Shown: in pieces, positions 9,563 through 20,568 of the stretch | Position numbering within the stretch: the first letter of the stretch is position 1 | How the letters are laid out: each line of letters begins with the position of its first letter | Assembly: GCA_020628095.1 (NCBI GenBank) | Contig: JAHDFP010000010.1 | Span: 62,001 to 126,000, forward strand | Length of the DNA: 64,000 nucleotides | Reading direction: 5' to 3' | Source of the DNA: Saprospiraceae bacterium | GTDB taxonomy: Bacteria; Bacteroidota; Bacteroidia; Chitinophagales; Saprospiraceae | Made by a program: the position numbers and the translations under genes | Notes under the pieces: generated by a model | The model's input: the letters and a program-made list of their open reading frames with translations, nothing else | What the model was told of the DNA's origin: nothing | Databases searched by the model: none

Positions 9563-10504
9563 TTAAATTCTATAAGTAAGTATATAACCTTTGCCCAAAA
9601 TAATTTCTTCCTCTAATCGAAAGCCATGATTTTTCATTAACTCTTTTATTTCTGGATTTGTTTTGATAAGACTGCAATTTGATTCTTGCGCGTACCCTTC
9701 GAGGATAAATATTTTTCCATTTGGATTCAAAGTCTTTTTGATAGACTTTAGCATTTTCTTAGTTTTTGAAAAATGATGCAGGGTATTTCTTATAATTATG
9801 GCATCTACCTTCTGTGGAATCTTACATTTATTTTCTTTTCCTAATATTGGTATTATCTCGGAGGTGGCTAAAAACTTATTTTTTGGATTGATTATAGTCA
9901 TCAGATAATTATGCTGATAACGGTTGATCTCATTAGAATAAATTTTTAAAGGTAATTCTGTAAGCCCGAGTAATATTGTATGTAGTCCATTACCTGCGCC
10001 TATTTCTGCTATGGTCTGACCCTTGTATAGTTTATAATGTTTTATTTGTTGGATTACTTTTTCTTCATTTGTATCGTATGGATAAGTGGATTGTACTAAC
10101 TGTTGTGACATGAGCATGAACAGATCATAATTTTTACTTAGTGCAATAGAGTCTGAAGGTGTTATGGAATCAAGAATAATATTTTTGCCTTGCCTTTTGG
10201 ATTGATTATCAACAATTTCCTGAAAATTGAAATTATAAATGACTTTTCCTTCCGAGGCTTTATAGAGGCAACGAACTAACTCTTCTTCATATACAGCCTT
10301 AAGTCGCCATTTTTCTATCAGATCAGTGAGATAATTTGATTGAAGTGAATCTTTAGGTAGAAGGCTTTCTTTATAATTATTTAAGTTAAGGATCAGAGTC
10401 TCAAACTCTCCGTATCTAGTTTGTGAAATACATTGGCTGCTAAAAATTATTAGTGTAAATACCGACAGCAGTACATAGAAAACTGATAATGAAATCCATT
10501 TCAT
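9563..10504 (-). CDS. class I SAM-dependent methyltransferase, exported or anchored
   Basis: IAEIGAGNGLHTILLG motif; N-terminal signal-like helix. Confidence 0.75.
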   Translation of the reverse strand: MKWISLSVFYVLLSVFTLIIFSSQCISQTRYGEFETLILNLNNYKESLLPKDSLQSNYLTDLIEKWRLKAVYEEELVRCLYKASEGKVIYNFNFQEIVDNQSKRQGKNIILDSITPSDSIALSKNYDLFMLMSQQLVQSTYPYDTNEEKVIQQIKHYKLYKGQTIAEIGAGNGLHTILLGLTELPLKIYSNEINRYQHNYLMTIINPKNKFLATSEIIPILGKENKCKIPQKVDAIIIRNTLHHFSKTKKMLKSIKKTLNPNGKIFILEGYAQESNCSLIKTNPEIKELMKNHGFRLEEEIILGKGYILTYRI

Positions 10505-10507
10505 TTT

Positions 10508-10822
10508 CTACTTTTTGAGATTAGTAAACAGATAGGCTATTCTTAATATTAAATAGGAGAATGTAAGAACGGCAAAATTCAAAACATTCCCGTAGATAGA
10601 AATAATAATTAAAGGATTGAATACTTCTGTCCCACATGATCTTATACTTTTATCAAAGTTAGATTTGCAGATGGTGAGAAGTATTCCGTTAGTAAAAAAT
10701 AACACTAAGGAGTGAATTAAGACTTTTGTTGACACCCTGAATGTTTTGAATTTATAGGCATTGTATAATTGACATAATAGGTGCAGGGCCAATCCTATTT
10801 TTACAACATTTATTTCTATCAT
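10508..10822 (-). CDS. hypothetical small membrane protein
   Basis: Hydrophobic ORF; start MIEINVVKIG overlaps the upstream stop (ATGA). Confidence 0.5.
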   Translation of the reverse strand: MIEINVVKIGLALHLLCQLYNAYKFKTFRVSTKVLIHSLVLFFTNGILLTICKSNFDKSIRSCGTEVFNPLIIISIYGNVLNFAVLTFSYLILRIAYLFTNLKK

Positions 10823-12477
10823 GACTTTATAAAACTTCCATTTTCCCTCACAATATATTTCCATTTTCCAGCGACAGGATACACAAAGATACAGTTCTGG
10901 ACAACAGGCTTTAGAGTCAGTGTATAACTTAGATTTTCTTTATCTACAAAGAATCGATCTGTATCATAGTCTTTGAGTCCGCGCTTGCTTTTCCAAAACC
11001 AATTGCCGTATTGACCAAAGTATACCTTTAAAGTATTGGAGTCTAAGATGTCCACCTTAATAACATCAGCGTGGTCATTGGCATTATACTGAGCTATATC
11101 ATAGCAGGTATTCGTTACCTTTTTTTCATATAGTAAATCAAGTGACTTGATAAACTTGTCAGCGTTGTAATGCGAATCATTATATAGATAAGCCCCTTTT
11201 AGATTTTCTGGATTGGCAAGAAAGTATAGGTCTCTATCCGATCTCGGTGGGTTAAAGTCTTTTAACAAACTGTGCTGTAGTTTACCAGCCGAATGTGTAA
11301 TGGACATCATTTTGCAAAAACCGTATATAGTCGCAATGATATATACAAGGTACAGCAACCGCTTAAGTTGTTTACTCTTTATAGAAGAGATAAAAATAAG
11401 TAAGGCGGGTATAAAAAATGCGTTAGCCATATATCCATATCTGTCGTTTTCGTAATGATGGATATACATGAAGTATAGAGTTATTATAGGCAGTAGACAT
11501 ACGAAGAAGGAAAAGGTAAAAAGCAAAGACACTTTGAGATTAGCCGAAAAATATTTTCTTCTTATAATAACGAGACCTGATAGAATAACGGCTATAAGCG
11601 AGAGCGTTGAGTATATCCAAGTCTGACTCAGCACAAAATTATACAGCCACTCCTTATATCCAAAATTCCAGAAGTGACATAAAAAGAGATTTTTAAAAAA
11701 ATATTTCCATGCATTACCAAATAGCAGAGCAGTATCAAATTTAATATGCTCCTCGGCACCATAATGACCGATATAATCACCGATGACAAGTCGGGATATT
11801 ATTAGGTAAAGGGTAAGTAAGCTTAATTGTACAAGAGGAATTTTTACAAGCAAAGACTTATATGGTCTATCATAATAAGCTCTATCAAAGAGAACAAATA
11901 GAAAAACAACAAAAGGAATTATGAAACTGAGCTCTAATATGAAAAGACAAAGAAAGTACATGAAATGAATAAGTAGGAGTTGGGATATTTTTGATCTATC
12001 TATGTAACGATAAGTTATGATAAGAATGGAAAGTAGCAATAATGTGATGAGCAGATAATGCAGACATGCTTTCCAAGTGACGACCTCCACATTATAGGGA
12101 AAACAAAGAAAGAGTAGACCCGATAAGAGGGCTAGATATGATGCTCTGATATTATATCGCAGGGTTATTTTTTTTATAAGATGGTATAGAAGGTAGGCAT
12201 TGATACCATGCAATACGGCGAATAGGAGATACCAGCATACAAGATCAAGACCAACCAACTTGTAAAAAGAAAAATTAATAACATGGAAGACCTGATGTAA
12301 GCCATGATATCCAAAGCAATCGATGACGTCTTTCCAGCTACCGTTAGCATACTTGCTCATCCAGTTAAGAAAATCGGTGACCATACCATATTGTCGACTA
12401 GGCAGGTAAATCAAAATGGAACCCACGACGAACAAGGTGAGCAGGATTATGTTTTTCTTAAGAGTGGACGTGGTGAT
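10819..12477 (-). CDS. multi-pass membrane protein (glycosyltransferase/O-antigen-type architecture)
   Basis: 538-aa ORF with many TM segments; N-terminus may extend to 12477 at an ATC (ITTSTLKKNIILLTLFVVG), otherwise TTG at 12435. Confidence 0.7.
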   Translation of the reverse strand: MTTSTLKKNIILLTLFVVGSILIYLPSRQYGMVTDFLNWMSKYANGSWKDVIDCFGYHGLHQVFHVINFSFYKLVGLDLVCWYLLFAVLHGINAYLLYHLIKKITLRYNIRASYLALLSGLLFLCFPYNVEVVTWKACLHYLLITLLLLSILIITYRYIDRSKISQLLLIHFMYFLCLFILELSFIIPFVVFLFVLFDRAYYDRPYKSLLVKIPLVQLSLLTLYLIISRLVIGDYIGHYGAEEHIKFDTALLFGNAWKYFFKNLFLCHFWNFGYKEWLYNFVLSQTWIYSTLSLIAVILSGLVIIRRKYFSANLKVSLLFTFSFFVCLLPIITLYFMYIHHYENDRYGYMANAFFIPALLIFISSIKSKQLKRLLYLVYIIATIYGFCKMMSITHSAGKLQHSLLKDFNPPRSDRDLYFLANPENLKGAYLYNDSHYNADKFIKSLDLLYEKKVTNTCYDIAQYNANDHADVIKVDILDSNTLKVYFGQYGNWFWKSKRGLKDYDTDRFFVDKENLSYTLTLKPVVQNCIFVYPVAGKWKYIVRENGSFIKS

Positions 12478-12516
12478 TTATTTTTTTAGTCAAATTTAAA
12501 TAATCAAAAACATCCT

Positions 12517-13098
12517 ATGACAACAGAATATAATTGGATAGGTATTGACTATGGATCGAAACTGGCCGGGACGACAGTTATATGCTATGCGCAGGATAGT
12601 GGAATCAGGTTTTTACAATCTAAGAAAAAACAAGATGCAGATCAGATGATATTGGATTTTGTAGATGAGTACCCTTATGATTCTATTTTTTTGGATGCAC
12701 CACTTTCTCTTCCATTGGCTTATTTCGATAATGGCAAAGATTATTTTTATCGCGAATGTGACAGGAAGACGGGTGCTATGTCACCGATGTTTTTAGGGGG
12801 ATTGACTGCAAGGGCTATGAGATTGGCTTCCTTATTAATCACAACCAAATGTTATGAGACCTACCCAGCGTATCTTATTAAGACAGTTTTACAATTATCA
12901 GAGCTATATCAAAAGAAGTCAAAATTCACTGGAGATATCCTAGATAAATTATACCCGCTGTTACCCATCACCCTAGATGACGAAATAACTAATTGGCATC
13001 AATTCGATGCATTATTATGTTGGATCTCTGGCTATAGACACGATAGCAAGAAGGCATTATCTATTGGTCATAAAGACGAGGGACTGATAAACGTCTAG
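12517..13098 (+). CDS. DUF429-like predicted nuclease (RNase H fold)
   Basis: WIGIDYGSKLAGTTVICY...IFLDAPLSLP...FDALLCWISGY. Confidence 0.7.
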   Translation: MTTEYNWIGIDYGSKLAGTTVICYAQDSGIRFLQSKKKQDADQMILDFVDEYPYDSIFLDAPLSLPLAYFDNGKDYFYRECDRKTGAMSPMFLGGLTARAMRLASLLITTKCYETYPAYLIKTVLQLSELYQKKSKFTGDILDKLYPLLPITLDDEITNWHQFDALLCWISGYRHDSKKALSIGHKDEGLINV

Positions 13099-13787
13099 TC
13101 TGCTTCGTTGAGTCGGAAGCCAACGCCGTGGATATTTTCTATTTTGATAGTGGCGTCTTCTTTGAGATATTTTCTCAGACGACTGATGAATACATCCATA
13201 CTGCGCCCCATGAAATAATCATTCTCACCCCAGATTCTTTCTAGTATAGCACTTCTTTCGACGATTTTGTTTTTACTGATGATGAGCATTTTGAGCAGAT
13301 CGGCTTCTTTTTTGGTCATCTGTCGACTCTCCTCGTCCAGGACAAGTCTTAGGTTTTCGTGGTCCAGTGTATATTTTCCAATCTTTAGTATAGGCAATTC
13401 CTCACTACCCGTAATGTATTTTCTTTTCAGGAAAATTTTGATTTTCAACAGCAGCTCTTCTATGCTAAATGGTTTGGTGATATAATCGTCAGCTCCTATT
13501 TTGAGGCCTTTGATTTTATCTTCTTTAAGAGATTTGGCCGTGAGAAATAGAATCGGAATCTCAGAGTGTCGACTCCTTATCGTCTGAGCCACTTCGAATC
13601 CATCCACCTCAGGCAACATCACATCTACAAGACATAGATCGAACAAATCTTTCTTAAAAGACTGAATCGCTTCTTTTCCGTCTTTGGCGTGTGTCACTTT
13701 ATAGCCATTGAGTTCCAGATTATCCTTTGTCACAAAGCTCAATACTTCGTCGTCCTCTACATATAAGATATGTGGTTGATTACTCAT
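13095..13787 (-). CDS. OmpR-family response regulator
   Basis: ILYVEDDEVL...LCLVDVMLPEVDGF...LTAKS; winged-helix C-terminus. Confidence 0.93.
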   Translation of the reverse strand: MSNQPHILYVEDDEVLSFVTKDNLELNGYKVTHAKDGKEAIQSFKKDLFDLCLVDVMLPEVDGFEVAQTIRSRHSEIPILFLTAKSLKEDKIKGLKIGADDYITKPFSIEELLLKIKIFLKRKYITGSEELPILKIGKYTLDHENLRLVLDEESRQMTKKEADLLKMLIISKNKIVERSAILERIWGENDYFMGRSMDVFISRLRKYLKEDATIKIENIHGVGFRLNEAD

Positions 13788-15057
13788 CTCTATACTTTGG
13801 TATTTCTATAATAAAATTGGTTCCTTTCTTTAGTTCTGTATCTATTCTTAATTTCCACCCATGTGCATCACTGATGTTTTTGACATAGTATAAACCTAGT
13901 CCAAACCCCTTAACGTTATGCACATTACCAGTCGAGACACGATAGAACTTACCGAATATTTTTTTGACTTGATCGGAATCTATACCGATACCGTTATCGC
14001 TTATGGATACTACATTGTGTTCTTTTGTCTCCGTCATGAGTATGGTGACTAATGGATTGTCACGGCAATACTTGAGGGCATTGTCGAGGATATTAGTCAA
14101 TACATTAGTCAGATGTAGTTTGTCGGCATAGATGTATTGATCTTCGAGTGTGGTTTTCAGTATCAGGTCTCCTCCCTTATTTTCAAATTTTATTTTTTCG
14201 GTCTGCATGACTTTACCTAGAAGTGAGGTCAATTCTATCTTTTCGAGATTAAGTTTGAATTCGTCTTTTTCTAGACGGGCGATGTTGAGTACCTTTTCGA
14301 CTTGATTGTTTAGTCTTTCGTTTTGGTCTTTGATGATGCCCGCGTATTTATTGATACGTGTATCTTTTTTGATAGCCTCATGACCGAGTATAACCTCCGA
14401 GGCTATTTTTATAGAAGATATGGGTGTCTTGAATTCATGTGTCATATTATTGATGAATTCTTTCTGTAGGTCCGTCACCTTTTGTTGCTTAAGTACAAGC
14501 CATACAGCATACATAAAAAATAGTATAGAGAGTACCGTCAAAAGGCTAAAGAGAAGGTTCGATTTCAGATCATTGATAAGATACCTCTCTCGGTCAGGAA
14601 AATTAACGACGAAGTAGTAGATCAGATCATCAAATTTTGGCAAATTTTCAGAACTCTGAAAATACTCAGGTCCCTGACTCAGATTACAAAAGTTTTGATG
14701 TATCAGAGAATCATTAGCACAATCATAGATAGCGTACTCATAGAGTGTGTTGAGCGATGCGGCGTCAAATTCTCTGACGAGAAAATCTTCCAGAATGTGT
14801 GCATCTATGGCACTATTGACATTGACAGAGTAGTAATTGGATTTTCTTTTTTGTACCAGATTACTTTTATCTAGAGTAATCTTATTGACGTCGGCAAGTT
14901 TTTCGGCGACTTTACGGAGGGCTTTAGTCACAGAGGTATTGAAATCTTCATTTTTTATCCTCCAGGTTTCTTTTAGCCAGTATGATTGGAATATAAGGAC
15001 GCCACATATCATCAGCGACCCAAAGAACAGTAAAATCTTAAGAGACCTATTCGGCAT
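13780..15057 (-). CDS. sensor histidine kinase
   Basis: NMTHEFKTPISSIK H-box; DNALKYC; GIGI; GFGLGLYYVK. Confidence 0.93.
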   Translation of the reverse strand: MPNRSLKILLFFGSLMICGVLIFQSYWLKETWRIKNEDFNTSVTKALRKVAEKLADVNKITLDKSNLVQKRKSNYYSVNVNSAIDAHILEDFLVREFDAASLNTLYEYAIYDCANDSLIHQNFCNLSQGPEYFQSSENLPKFDDLIYYFVVNFPDRERYLINDLKSNLLFSLLTVLSILFFMYAVWLVLKQQKVTDLQKEFINNMTHEFKTPISSIKIASEVILGHEAIKKDTRINKYAGIIKDQNERLNNQVEKVLNIARLEKDEFKLNLEKIELTSLLGKVMQTEKIKFENKGGDLILKTTLEDQYIYADKLHLTNVLTNILDNALKYCRDNPLVTILMTETKEHNVVSISDNGIGIDSDQVKKIFGKFYRVSTGNVHNVKGFGLGLYYVKNISDAHGWKLRIDTELKKGTNFIIEIPKYRDE

Positions 15058-15183
15058 ATTGTCTCATCATATTATCTGTAAGTAAGATGCGAATTATTGG
15101 ATTCTAATGAAAGTAATTTTTGACATCTTTTGGATTGCTTCACTTCTTATTAACAAGTTGTTTGAATAGCTTTGTTATCATAT

Positions 15184-16077
15184 ATGAAAGGCTATTTACT
15201 TGTTTTCTCTTTGTTTGTCATGGTGTGTCAGCCCTTGCATTCGCAAGAAAATAATCCTTTCTCAGTCTATCATAATGCGGAAACCATCACTGCGCCAGCA
15301 GAAACCGAGGTAGAGGAAGTTACCGATACCAAACTCAAGGTCGATAACCCCTTTACCGTGAGTCACATACCCATACGTAAGAACCAGTATAAGAAAATAG
15401 AAAGCCTGAGAACGATACCCAGGCAACAAAAGGAGTCTATCTCGCTTTCGTATTTGCCTCTGTGGATAACCACTTTTTGTTTCTGTCTGCTGGCTTACTT
15501 ATTATTTATCAAAAAACAACATGTCAATAATCTTGTGAGATCATTGCTCAATGATAATTATCTCAGGATGATGAGTTACGAAGAGAATGGAGGCAAGTCA
15601 TTGCCCTATATGATAGGATATTTGATTTTTATTATCAATATTATTCTTTTCGTTGTTCTTGTCACGGCCAAACTGGAAGTTGGCGTAGATAGTAATTGGC
15701 TTAAGTATATCGTGGCATCTATACTGCTCTTTATACTTGGAAAGCACCTTGTGCTGAGTATTGTTTCATGGATTTTTGAATTCGAAAAGGAAGCCGATTT
15801 GTATCAATTTACCATAGTCAGTTTCCGTAATGTCATGGCACTAGTTTTTCTGCTGATTAATGTGTTGATAATATTCGGAGGTGAGTCGTGGGTTCGACCA
15901 TTGGCTATGAGTGGAATTATTATTTTCCTAATCTTCTTATTTTCAAGATATTATAAGGGTCTTAAGATATCAAGAACCTACGTTAGCAACAATTTTTTTC
16001 ATTTTTTTCTTTATTTTTGCGCCTTTGAAATAACGCCGTGGCTATTTGTTTATAAAATGACAGAATCCCTGGTGTAA
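15184..16077 (+). CDS. DUF4271 domain membrane protein
   Basis: Membrane ORF directly upstream of hemD, a recurrent Bacteroidetes arrangement. Confidence 0.7.
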   Translation: MKGYLLVFSLFVMVCQPLHSQENNPFSVYHNAETITAPAETEVEEVTDTKLKVDNPFTVSHIPIRKNQYKKIESLRTIPRQQKESISLSYLPLWITTFCFCLLAYLLFIKKQHVNNLVRSLLNDNYLRMMSYEENGGKSLPYMIGYLIFIINIILFVVLVTAKLEVGVDSNWLKYIVASILLFILGKHLVLSIVSWIFEFEKEADLYQFTIVSFRNVMALVFLLINVLIIFGGESWVRPLAMSGIIIFLIFLFSRYYKGLKISRTYVSNNFFHFFLYFCAFEITPWLFVYKMTESLV

Positions 16078-16090
16078 TCGATAAAAAGTA

Positions 16091-16870
16091 ATGTCCGCCG
16101 TTACAATGGCCAAGAGTAGAGAGTCGTACAGAAAAATTAAGTCAATCCTGATATCTCAGCCCAAGCCTGAGAGATCACCTTATTTTGATATAGAAGAAAG
16201 GTGGGGTATTAAAATAGATTGGCGTCCGTTCATACACGTAGAGGCGGTTACAGAAAAAGAGTTCAGAAAGAATAGACTCAGGCCAGATGATTTCTCTGCA
16301 ATTATATTTACTAGTAAGAACTCCATTGAGCACTTCTTTAGAATGTGCGAAGAGATGCGTGTCAAGATGTCGCAGCAGACTAAATATTTTTGTCTGACAG
16401 AAGCCATTGCTAATTATCTACAAAAATTCATAGTCTACAGAAAAAGAAAGGTCTTCGTCGGTGTCAGAAAAATAGAAGACCTGGAGACTGCCTTCAAAAA
16501 GCATAAGGACAAAGAAAAGTTTCTTCTACCTTGCTCTAACCTAGGAGCTAAAGATGTCGTTAAGTATCTTGACGAAAATGACTTTGATTATAAGGAGGCG
16601 ATGATGTATAGGACAGTCAGTAGTGATCTCTCTGATCTCAAGGATATAACCTATGATTGTCTGGTGTTTTTTAGTCCTTTAGGGATACAATCTCTCTATG
16701 ACAATTTTCCAGAATTCAAACAAAACAAAACACGCCTTGCCGTATTTGGCACATCCACGACCAAGGCTGTAGAGGAAAAGGGACTGACGGTCAATATCAA
16801 GGCTCCAGCTCCAGAATCTCCATCTATGTCCATGGCGATAACTAACTACCTGAATAAGTCTAACAAATAA
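16091..16870 (+). CDS. hemD: uroporphyrinogen-III synthase
   Basis: AIIFTSKNSIEHFF...CLTEAIANYL...YDCLVFFSPLGIQSL...AVFGTSTTKAVEEKGL. Confidence 0.8.
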   Translation: MSAVTMAKSRESYRKIKSILISQPKPERSPYFDIEERWGIKIDWRPFIHVEAVTEKEFRKNRLRPDDFSAIIFTSKNSIEHFFRMCEEMRVKMSQQTKYFCLTEAIANYLQKFIVYRKRKVFVGVRKIEDLETAFKKHKDKEKFLLPCSNLGAKDVVKYLDENDFDYKEAMMYRTVSSDLSDLKDITYDCLVFFSPLGIQSLYDNFPEFKQNKTRLAVFGTSTTKAVEEKGLTVNIKAPAPESPSMSMAITNYLNKSNK

Positions 16871-16978
16871 TCTTATCTAATTCTAAAGAGAAGGATTAGT
16901 TTATTCATTGTAACTTCATCCCTTCCCAAATTATCCGTTCTTATTCACTACCTCACAGCTAGGTAAATCTTATACACT

Positions 16979-19900
16979 ATGCCAGAATTTTGTCATCTAC
17001 ATTGCCATACTCAGTACTCTCTACTAGACGGTGCCTCTGATATAGGTGTCATGATGGATAAGGCCAAGGCCGATGGGCAGAAAGGTGTTGCGCTGACGGA
17101 TCACGGCAATATGTTCGGTGCATTCAAGTTTGTGGCAGAAGCTAACAAGCGTGATATAAAACCTATACTGGGATGTGAGTTTTATCTAGTAGAAGATAGA
17201 CATATCAAGACATTCAGCAGGAGTAATGGAGAGCGTGATGTAAGATATCACCAGCTTATGTTGGCTAAGAATCGAGAGGGTTATCAGAACCTGCTCAAAC
17301 TATGTTCCTTGGGATTTATAGAGGGCCACTATCAGAAATATCCCAGAATAGACAAAGAACTGATCCTCAAATATCATAAGGGAATCATTGCCACCAGTTG
17401 TTGCCTTGGTGCAATTGTTCCTTCTCTTATAGCTAAAGACAAATTAGAAGAGGCAGAAAAAGAACTCAAATGGTGGTTAGATCTTTTTGGTGAAGATTAC
17501 TATGTCGAACTACAAAGGCACCGAGGTCTGGAGCAGATAGACTATACCGATGCCAACCGAAGAAAAGGTATATCTAAATATTCTCAGGAAGACATTAATC
17601 AGATATTGATAGGGTTTGCTAAAAAGCATAATATCAAGATTATTGCTACTAATGACTCTCATTATGTGGAGGAAGAAGATGCGCCGATCCATGATATGCT
17701 TTTGTGCGTCAATACCAACTCACTGGTCAGCGACGAGAAGAGATTTAAGTTTGCTAGCTCAGACTTTTATTTCAAATCTCAGAAGGAGATGCAGGCTTTG
17801 TTCAAGGATGTACCGCAGGCCATAGATAACACCATGTATATCTATGACCAGATAGAATCACTAGAGTTATCTCGTGATGTATTATTACCCAATTTTCCAC
17901 TACCCGACAAATTCAATACGCAAGAGGACTTCCTGAGACATCTCACTTTCGAAGGAGCGAAGCGTAGATATAAGACTATTACTCCAGATATAGAAACTAG
18001 ACTAAATTTTGAGCTAAGTGTAATCAATAAGTCAGGCTATCCTGGTTACTTTTTGATCGTACAAGATTTTACTAATACGGCGAGAGAGATGGATGTCAGC
18101 GTAGGACCAGGGCGGGGTTCTGCAGCGGGCTCTGCTGTGGCTTACTGTCTGGGCATAACCAATGTAGACCCTATTAAGTACGATCTTCTATTTGAGCGCT
18201 TTCTCAATCCTGAGCGTATATCCATGCCCGATATAGATATAGACTTTGACGATGTCGGGCGATCTAAGGTGATAGATTATGTCATAGATAAGTATGGAAA
18301 AAATCAAGTCGCTCAGATTATCACCTATGGTACAATGGCGGCTAAGATGTCCTTACGTGATGTCGGCAGAGTGCTTAACGTTCCTCTATCTGATGTAGAT
18401 AGGGTGACTAAGTCCTTTCCGCAACAGCTAGGTGCTTCTCTCAAAGATGTCCTCGCTGACGGTGGTGTATCTGCCAAACTCAAAGAATCCATGAACAAAG
18501 AAGACATGGATAAGGCGATACAGTTCAGAAAACTGGCAGACAAGAAGGACGACATCGGCAATATGATTCGGTCTGCCAAACGTATGGAAGGCGCGATCAG
18601 GAATACAGGAATACATGCCTGTGGAGTCATTATTACACCAGATGACATCACTAACTATGTACCCGTGTCTATAGCTAAAGATTCTGACTTATTAGTGAGT
18701 CAGTTTGATAATAGTGTGGCGGAAGATGCGGGATTACTTAAGATGGATTTCTTGGGTCTTAAGACTTTGACTATTATCAAGGATACGGTCAAGTTTGTCA
18801 GTAAGACAAAGGGTATAGAATTAGATGTAGATGCCATTGATCTGGAAGACCAGCCTTCGTTTAAGTTATTCCATGAGGGCAATACGATAGGGATATTCCA
18901 GTACGAGTCCCCGGGTATGCAAAAACATCTTAAGGACCTAAAGCCTAATAAGTTCGAAGATCTTATTGCTATGAATGCCTTGTATCGCCCTGGTCCATTG
19001 CAATATATTCCAGACTTTATTGCCAGAAAGCATGGTAAACAAAAAATCACCTATGATCTCCCAGAGATGCAGGAGTATCTGGAAGAGACTTACGGTATTA
19101 CTGTCTATCAGGAGCAGGTGATGTTGCTATCACAAAAACTAGGAGGATTCTCCAAAGGTGAGGCTGATAAGCTCCGTAAGGGGATGGGAAAGAAGATAAA
19201 GAAGGTCATCGACGAGATGTATCCAAAGTTTGTAGAAGGTTGCAAGAAGAATGGACACCCAGAAAAAGTAATCGATAAAATCTGGAAGGATTGGGAAAAG
19301 TTTGCTTCTTATGCCTTTAACAAGTCGCATTCTACCTGTTACGCACTTATAGCTTTTCAGACGGCTTATCTTAAGACGCATTATCCGTCCGAGTTTATGA
19401 CGGCTGTGCTCAATCATAATAAATCGGACACGACCAAGCTCAATTTCTTTCTAAGAGAATGTAAGAGAATGCAACTCAATGTATTCGGACCAGATATTAA
19501 CCAAAGCGGTATTCAGTTTACGGTTAACGATAAGGGAGAAATTAGATTCGGTTTATCTGCGCTCAAAGGATTAGGCGTCGGACCAGCAGAAGAAATCATC
19601 AGAGAGAGGGAAGATAAAGGCGCCTATAATTCTATTATTGATTTCTCTAAACGGGTCAATCTAAGGTCAGTCAATAAAAAATCAGTAGAAAGTCTAGTGT
19701 ACGGTGGAGCCTTCGACTCTTTTGGAAAGTACAGGTCTCAGTACTTCGAGCCATCAGAGAAATATGAGACATTTATAGAGCATGCATTGAAATTTGGTAA
19801 CGCTTATCAGAATCAAAAAGAATCCGCACAGGTATCACTATTTGGTGGGATGGAAGACTCTATGATAAGTGATCCGAAATTACCTAAGGCTGAGCCTTGG

Positions 19901-20536
19901 ATCAAGACCCAATTGCTCGAACGTGAAAAAGAAGTCACAGGGATATACATTACGGGTCACCCACTGGATGATTATAAGATGGAGCTGGAAAATTACGTCA
20001 ACTGTACACTGGAATTTGCTCCTAATACTCGTAATACTACGATCAATATAGCGGGCATACTGACCAAAGTGACGCATGGCGTATCACAGAAAAATGGCTT
20101 AGGCTATGGGAGAGCCGTGATGCAGGATTATACAGGGTCATTTGAGCTAGGTGTCTATAACGAAAACTACGAAACCTATAAAAACCTACTCACAGAGGGT
20201 CAGGTTATCTATGTCACAGGAAGTTATGAAACATATAGACATTCTGATCGAGCGTTTTTCAGAATAAAAAATATCAGATTGTTGGCATCCGTAAGCCAAG
20301 ACCTGACAAAGTCACTTACTATACGTGTACCCCTGAGTGATATAGATAATAACTTCGTTTCCAAGCTCAAACGTGTACTTACAACTCATTCGGGCAAACA
20401 TACGCTGAAAATGAAGGTCTTCGATGTTGAAGAAGAAGCCAATTTGGATTTTGATGTATCTGGACTCAAGGTGGAGGTAGACTCTAAGCTCATAGACGAA
20501 ATCAGACAATTGGGTCTAAGTTATAAGCTGAATTAA
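16979..20536 (+). CDS. dnaE: DNA polymerase III subunit alpha
   Basis: FCHLHCHTQYSLLDGA PHP domain; VGPGRGSAAGS; PDIDIDF. Confidence 0.97.
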   Translation: MPEFCHLHCHTQYSLLDGASDIGVMMDKAKADGQKGVALTDHGNMFGAFKFVAEANKRDIKPILGCEFYLVEDRHIKTFSRSNGERDVRYHQLMLAKNREGYQNLLKLCSLGFIEGHYQKYPRIDKELILKYHKGIIATSCCLGAIVPSLIAKDKLEEAEKELKWWLDLFGEDYYVELQRHRGLEQIDYTDANRRKGISKYSQEDINQILIGFAKKHNIKIIATNDSHYVEEEDAPIHDMLLCVNTNSLVSDEKRFKFASSDFYFKSQKEMQALFKDVPQAIDNTMYIYDQIESLELSRDVLLPNFPLPDKFNTQEDFLRHLTFEGAKRRYKTITPDIETRLNFELSVINKSGYPGYFLIVQDFTNTAREMDVSVGPGRGSAAGSAVAYCLGITNVDPIKYDLLFERFLNPERISMPDIDIDFDDVGRSKVIDYVIDKYGKNQVAQIITYGTMAAKMSLRDVGRVLNVPLSDVDRVTKSFPQQLGASLKDVLADGGVSAKLKESMNKEDMDKAIQFRKLADKKDDIGNMIRSAKRMEGAIRNTGIHACGVIITPDDITNYVPVSIAKDSDLLVSQFDNSVAEDAGLLKMDFLGLKTLTIIKDTVKFVSKTKGIELDVDAIDLEDQPSFKLFHEGNTIGIFQYESPGMQKHLKDLKPNKFEDLIAMNALYRPGPLQYIPDFIARKHGKQKITYDLPEMQEYLEETYGITVYQEQVMLLSQKLGGFSKGEADKLRKGMGKKIKKVIDEMYPKFVEGCKKNGHPEKVIDKIWKDWEKFASYAFNKSHSTCYALIAFQTAYLKTHYPSEFMTAVLNHNKSDTTKLNFFLRECKRMQLNVFGPDINQSGIQFTVNDKGEIRFGLSALKGLGVGPAEEIIREREDKGAYNSIIDFSKRVNLRSVNKKSVESLVYGGAFDSFGKYRSQYFEPSEKYETFIEHALKFGNAYQNQKESAQVSLFGGMEDSMISDPKLPKAEPWIKTQLLEREKEVTGIYITGHPLDDYKMELENYVNCTLEFAPNTRNTTINIAGILTKVTHGVSQKNGLGYGRAVMQDYTGSFELGVYNENYETYKNLLTEGQVIYVTGSYETYRHSDRAFFRIKNIRLLASVSQDLTKSLTIRVPLSDIDNNFVSKLKRVLTTHSGKHTLKMKVFDVEEEANLDFDVSGLKVEVDSKLIDEIRQLGLSYKLN

Positions 20537-20568
20537 ACTATTATCGGATTATTATCGTTCTACACAAC

